DNA from: GCA-2731375 sp047518225
GTDB lineage: Bacteria > Pseudomonadota > Alphaproteobacteria > GCA-2731375
DNA length: 9,106 nt
Assembly (NCBI GenBank): GCA_047518225.1
Contig: JAKZRK010000320.1
Coordinates: 1-9,106, forward strand
Direction: 5' to 3'
Position numbers and translations under genes: made by a program. This document shows, piece after piece, positions 6,699 through 9,106 of this stretch. Numbering within the stretch: the stretch's first letter is position 1; each line of letters starts with the position of its first letter. The notes below the pieces were generated by a model. That model saw only the letters and a program-made list of their open reading frames with translations. It had not been told where the DNA came from and did no database searches.

Positions 6699-6706
6699 TT
6701 GGTGAA
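6678..6706 (-). promoter_or_regulatory. Candidate lysR promoter
   Basis: Read on the minus strand: TTCACC (6706-6701), a 17-nt spacer, then TATCAA (6683-6678). Each hexamer matches the sigma-70 consensus at 4 of 6 positions. It overlaps the inverted repeat, which would allow autorepression by LysR. Weak on sequence alone. Confidence 0.3.
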
Positions 6707-6715
6707 CAATATTGT
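6706..6715. promoter_or_regulatory. 10-bp palindrome ACAATATTGT
   Basis: A perfect palindrome in the lysR / reductase divergent region, 8 bp right of the AGGAAACA/TGTTTCCT pair. Its TATTGT half could also serve as a -10 element for the plus-strand reductase gene, for which I see no better candidate. It may be an operator overlapping that promoter. Confidence 0.3.
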
Positions 6716-6790
6716 GCTTGTCCGAACACTGGTGCACGGCGCGCATCGGCGCTAGGTTGAAGGTGTAAACAGCAGCAAGGGAGCGCGGTC

Positions 6791-7747
6791 ATGGGTATCA
6801 TGGTGCAGGGAATATGGCGGCAACAGGATTTCGCGGAGCGCAACCGCAAGGGCAACTATATGCGCCCCACCACGGCGTTTCGTCATTGGATTGGCGATGA
6901 CGCCTTCCCGGCCGAGGCCGGGCGCTATCATCTGGTCGTGGCGCACGCCTGCCCATGGGCCCACCGGACCTTGATTTTCCGCGCCCTGAAGGGTCTGGAA
7001 GAGGTCATATCCGTGGCCTATGTGGAACCATTGATGCTGGAAAACGGCTGGGAACTGATGGGGGGTGGCGATCCGGTCACGGGGGTCAGGTATACCCATC
7101 AAATCTATGCCCAGGCGGCGCCGGACTATTCCGGCCGCTGTTCGGTTCCGGTTTTATGGGACAAAACCGCGGGCACCATCGTCAACAATGAATCCGCCGA
7201 CATCATCCGCATGTTCAACAGCACTTTCGATGGCCTGGCCACCAGGCAGGTTCCGGATTTGTATCCCGAACACCTGCGCGCCGGGATCGATGCGGTAAAC
7301 GATGTGGTTTACAACAGCATCAACAACGGCGTTTACAAGGCCGGCTTTGCCACCACCCAGGAGGTCTATGAAGCCGCCTATACCGCGCTGTTCCAGGCCC
7401 TGGACGAGATGGAGGCGCGCCTGGCCAGCCAACGCTATTTGACCGGTCCCCGCATCACCGAGGCCGATTGGCGGCTGTTCGCCACCCTGGTGCGGTTCGA
7501 TGCGGTTTATGTGGGCCACTTCAAATGCAATCGCCAACGGATCGCGGATTATGCCAATCTGTCGAACTATCTGCGCGAGCTGTACCAATGGCCCGGTATC
7601 GCCGGAACCGTGGATATCCCCCGCACCAAGCAGCATTACTACGGCAGCCATACGGCGATAAACCCGTTCGCCATCGTGCCCATGGGCCCTGAGCTGGATT
7701 TTGACAGCCCCCACGACCGCGGCCGATTGCCCAGCGAGGACGGTTAG
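6791..7747 (+). CDS. Glutathionyl-hydroquinone reductase (Xi-class GST)
   Basis: Cytosolic 318-aa enzyme of the YqjG/PcpF/ECM4 group, which reduces glutathionyl-hydroquinones to free hydroquinones using a second glutathione. The catalytic CPWAHR motif places the nucleophile at Cys54. A thioredoxin-like half runs through VPVLWDKTAGTIVNNESADI. The helical half includes YNSINNGVYKAGFA and LTGPRITEADWRLF. The family's closing HYYGSHTAINPFAIVPMGP is intact, including its conserved tyrosines. The start at 6791 has AAGGGAG (6777-6783) at 7-nt spacing. It is divergent from the LysR gene and followed 36 bp later by a flavin-binding protein, probably in one operon. The canonical role is rescuing quinones trapped as glutathione adducts. 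Confidence 0.95.
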   Translation: MGIMVQGIWRQQDFAERNRKGNYMRPTTAFRHWIGDDAFPAEAGRYHLVVAHACPWAHRTLIFRALKGLEEVISVAYVEPLMLENGWELMGGGDPVTGVRYTHQIYAQAAPDYSGRCSVPVLWDKTAGTIVNNESADIIRMFNSTFDGLATRQVPDLYPEHLRAGIDAVNDVVYNSINNGVYKAGFATTQEVYEAAYTALFQALDEMEARLASQRYLTGPRITEADWRLFATLVRFDAVYVGHFKCNRQRIADYANLSNYLRELYQWPGIAGTVDIPRTKQHYYGSHTAINPFAIVPMGPELDFDSPHDRGRLPSEDG

Positions 7748-7783
7748 CGGGCTTTCGATATATTCTGATACTGAGAGGTAGGC

Positions 7784-8224
7784 ATGACATTCAATATGAC
7801 CAGGATGGAGCGCGAGGCGTTTCTGCAAGCGCCCCGCATTGGTGTGCTCGCCATACCCGAAGGGGAACGCGGGCCGCTGACCAGCCCGGTCTGGTACGAT
7901 TACCTGCTGGGCGGTGATCTGTGGTTCCTATGCCAAAGCACGGCGCGCAAGGGCCAATTGCTAAGCATCGGCGGCCGGGTCAGCCTGTTGGTGCAGGAAA
8001 CCACGTCGCCCTACAGCTATGTATCTATCGAGGGGCCGGTATCCGCCATTGCGCCCTCGGATCTGTTGGCCGATCTGCAACCCATGGCGCAGCGCTATCT
8101 AGGTGAACAGGGCGGCATCGACTATGCCGCCGGCCTTGCCGAGAGCTATGCCAGGGGCAACGCCATCAAGGTTTTCGTCAGCCCCGAACGCTGGCTGACC
8201 GTGGACTATGGCAAACGGGGTTAG
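7784..8224 (+). CDS. Pyridoxamine 5'-phosphate oxidase-like (split-barrel flavin) protein
   Basis: A 146-aa protein of the PNPOx-like FMN-binding split-barrel superfamily, which includes flavin or F420-dependent reductases and many uncharacterised members. Family-like segments are the opening RMEREAFLQAPRIGVLAI, the strand pair GPLTSPVWYDYLLGGDLWF, then TARKGQLLSIGGRVSLLVQ and YSYVSIEGPVS. The C-terminal segment VFVSPERWLTVDYGK fits the short general-stress or deazaflavin-like members rather than true PdxH, which is longer. The start at 7784 has GAGAGG (7773-7778) at 5-nt spacing. It lies 36 bp after the hydroquinone reductase and likely shares its transcript, so a reductive role in the same stress response is plausible. 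Cofactor and substrate are not determinable. Confidence 0.88.
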   Translation: MTFNMTRMEREAFLQAPRIGVLAIPEGERGPLTSPVWYDYLLGGDLWFLCQSTARKGQLLSIGGRVSLLVQETTSPYSYVSIEGPVSAIAPSDLLADLQPMAQRYLGEQGGIDYAAGLAESYARGNAIKVFVSPERWLTVDYGKRG

Positions 8225-8272
8225 TGAAAACACACATCAAACAATAATGGAATCTATGCCCATTTTGACGAT

Positions 8273-8286
8273 TGTCGCGCGCGACA
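8273..8286. promoter_or_regulatory. Perfect 14-bp palindrome TGTCGCGCGCGACA
   Basis: An uninterrupted self-complementary 14-mer, 3 bp after a TTGACG hexamer (8265-8270) and 16 bp before an extended -10-like element. It lies 53 bp ahead of the imported gene's start. Position and symmetry suit an operator for a dimeric repressor. I cannot name the regulator. The alternating CG core is also a possible Z-DNA tract. Confidence 0.5.
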
Positions 8287-8298
8287 TAGGGGAGAAAA

Positions 8299-8307
8299 TG
8301 TGATAAT
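8299..8307 (+). promoter_or_regulatory. Extended -10 promoter element
   Basis: TGTGATAAT contains GATAAT (5 of 6 to TATAAT) preceded by TG at extended -10 spacing. It is 31 bp upstream of the ATG at 8339. No good -35 lies 17 bp upstream, as expected for an extended -10 promoter; the 14-bp palindrome occupies that area, so a bound protein could block it. Confidence 0.35.
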
Positions 8308-8311
8308 TTAC

Positions 8312-8334
8312 TCGCCTAATTATTTGTGAGGCGA
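8312..8334 (+). promoter_or_regulatory. Hairpin covering the Shine-Dalgarno of the imported gene
   Basis: TCGCCT (8312-8317) pairs exactly with AGGCGA (8329-8334) around an 11-nt AT-rich loop. The second arm contains most of GAGG (8328-8331), the ribosome site 7 nt before the ATG at 8339. In RNA this would limit translation; in DNA it could be a second operator. Confidence 0.35.
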
Positions 8335-8338
8335 TGAC

Positions 8339-9031
8339 ATGGCCAAGGACAGTCCGACTAAAGCTGCCGCACCAAATTCCAAGAGGACGCGCCGAACAAT
8401 ATTGATACCCGCAGCTCCTTTAGAAGAAGCGTTAACCATCGCACACGCAATTCAAAAACACGCTGCGGGTCAAAAAGTTCGCCGACTGACACTATTTGAT
8501 CAGATGGGCAAATCGCCGGATAGTGGGCGAAGCCGTCAGCTCATAACCAATTCCAATAAGTACGGGCTTTCGAAGGGCAGTTACACTGCAGAGCATCTGG
8601 AACTCACAGCCGATGGCAAAACGGCGACCGGAGCTGACGTATCGCCACGAGAACAGCTAAGAGTGAGATTCAAGCTTGCAGTCGAATTAATAGCTCCGTT
8701 CAAGACGCTATATGATGAGCAAGTGGGAAACAGATTACCAGCCAACTCTATTCTTGAAGATTTGGCAATAGAAAGCGGCATCCCTGACAAAGACGTCAAG
8801 GAATGCGTCGAAATGTTCATCGTAAATGCCAAATTCTTGGGGATACTTACTCCTATCGCAGGGGCGGAAAGAATTATTCCAATAGAACAGGCCTTAGAAG
8901 CGCTTCCGACTGAGCCAATTGGTGCGGTGATAACAGACGCAACGATAACCGAATCCACAGTAGATCCATCCTTGCCTATCCGGTTTACACCCACACCCAC
9001 TAGGGCTAGAATGGGCGCAAACCGGATATAG
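8339..9031 (+). CDS. Unknown AT-richer gene, likely winged-helix protein
   Basis: 230 aa, not assigned to a named family. Residues 1-20 are a basic, Ala/Lys-rich lead (KDSPTKAAAPNSKRTRRT). Residues ~21-95 (PLEEALTIAHAIQKHAAGQ, LTLFDQMGKSPDSGRSRQL, then NKYGLSKGSYTAEHLELTADGK) look like a small winged-helix domain ending in a wing hairpin. Residues ~104-185 are helical, with a second possible helix-turn-helix (ILEDLAIESGIPDKDVKECVEMF). From memory, similar proteins of unknown function occur near TIR-like or other defence-type genes, but I cannot verify this here. Composition is clearly AT-richer than its neighbours, indicating transfer. The last ~18 residues (from LPIRFTPTPT) are low-complexity, GC-richer and overlap an inverted repeat just before a transposase, so the natural C-terminus may be lost. 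The start at 8339 has GAGG at 7 nt. Confidence 0.75.
   Translation: MAKDSPTKAAAPNSKRTRRTILIPAAPLEEALTIAHAIQKHAAGQKVRRLTLFDQMGKSPDSGRSRQLITNSNKYGLSKGSYTAEHLELTADGKTATGADVSPREQLRVRFKLAVELIAPFKTLYDEQVGNRLPANSILEDLAIESGIPDKDVKECVEMFIVNAKFLGILTPIAGAERIIPIEQALEALPTEPIGAVITDATITESTVDPSLPIRFTPTPTRARMGANRI
8977..9028. repeat. 10-bp inverted repeat at the gene / IS boundary
   Basis: TATCCGGTTT (8977-8986) and AAACCGGATA (9019-9028) are perfectly complementary, separated by 32 bp. A smaller CCCA (8996-8999) / TGGG (9012-9015) pair nests inside. The element spans the last codons of the unknown gene and ends 14 bp before the transposase start. It could be a structure at the end of the insertion sequence or a transcription-ending hairpin without a T tract. 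Confidence 0.5.
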
Positions 9032-9042
9032 GGGAGCGCGCC

Positions 9043-9106
9043 ATGGATGTTCTCGACCGCGCCGATCTCCCATTCCCGCATTCGCTACCCGAGTTCCAGC
9101 GACTTT
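9043..9106 (+). CDS. Partial IS1595-type transposase (N-terminus, runs off window)
   Basis: ATG at 9043 with GGGGAG (9031-9036) at 6-nt spacing opens a frame that is still open at the window edge. The visible residues begin MDVLDRADLPF and include SLPEFQRL. In IS1595-family transposases a similar 'LPEFQ-LF' segment precedes the zinc-ribbon (WPDGF-CP-CG) and the DDE/N catalytic domain. Only 21 residues are visible, so the assignment rests on this short match and on the change in base composition at this point. Confidence 0.5.
   Translation, partial: MDVLDRADLPFPHSLPEFQRL

Larger units (their letters stand above)
8977..9106 (+). mobile_element. Probable left part of an insertion sequence (boundary uncertain)
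   Basis: This is inferred from the transposase start at 9043, the inverted repeat at 8977-9028 and the return to GC-rich DNA here. The true terminal repeat and target duplication cannot be fixed without the other end. The left end is placed at the inverted repeat as an estimate. Confidence 0.35.

Noticed and set aside
5810..6760. 316-codon open frame on the plus strand opposite lysR
   Set aside because: Gly/His/Gln-rich antisense of the LysR gene, with no ribosome site or family resemblance.
1..9106. CRISPR array, tRNA, rRNA or known riboswitch
   Set aside because: I looked for regularly spaced repeats, tRNA-like cloverleaf arms with CCA ends and conserved rRNA words on both strands and saw none. 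A covariance-model search would be needed for certainty.

Overview
The window is GC-rich DNA from a proteobacterium, most likely an alphaproteobacterium. I infer this from codon use and gene style only; there is no rRNA or single-copy marker to settle it. By hand count, positions 7381-7440 hold 39 G/C of 60, while 8401-8460 near the right end hold 26 of 60. The last kilobase therefore looks like imported DNA.

Left part (1-3244, minus strand): a peroxide-defence locus. A full-length catalase-peroxidase gene (katG, 72-2255) lies 26 bp downstream of an unusual open frame (2282-2827). In that frame the first ~128 codons of a second, different katG are joined in frame to the last ~52 codons of a Fur/PerR-family regulator. 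The layout suggests that two katG units, one of them in a perR-katG pair, were fused by a deletion. The surviving katG would then be transcribed from the other katG's promoter and leader. That leader holds a 13-codon ORF with a good ribosome site whose end overlaps one arm of a long nested inverted repeat.

Middle part (3245-8224): electrophile, quinone and redox housekeeping. A glutathione S-transferase (minus) is divergent from a zinc-independent MDR/quinone-oxidoreductase-like gene (plus) that is cut by one in-frame TAG. That gene meets a TauE/SafE-type exporter (minus) tail to tail at a shared CTAG. The exporter follows a LysR regulator by 7 bp, so the two are probably co-transcribed. The LysR gene is divergent from a glutathionyl-hydroquinone reductase gene, which is followed 36 bp later by a small pyridoxamine-phosphate-oxidase-like flavin protein. 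The 153-bp divergent region contains several dyads that are reasonable operator candidates.

Right part (8225-9106): an AT-richer gene of unknown function. Its start looks like a winged-helix domain, and its upstream region has a perfect 14-bp palindrome and a hairpin covering the Shine-Dalgarno sequence. Directly after it begins an apparent IS1595-type transposase that runs off the window. A perfect 10-bp inverted repeat spans the gene's last codons, and base composition changes there, so the IS may have truncated the gene.

No RNA gene, CRISPR array or complete mobile element is visible. The most unusual items are the katG-perR chimera with its leader, and the imported gene with its operator-like palindrome next to the insertion sequence.
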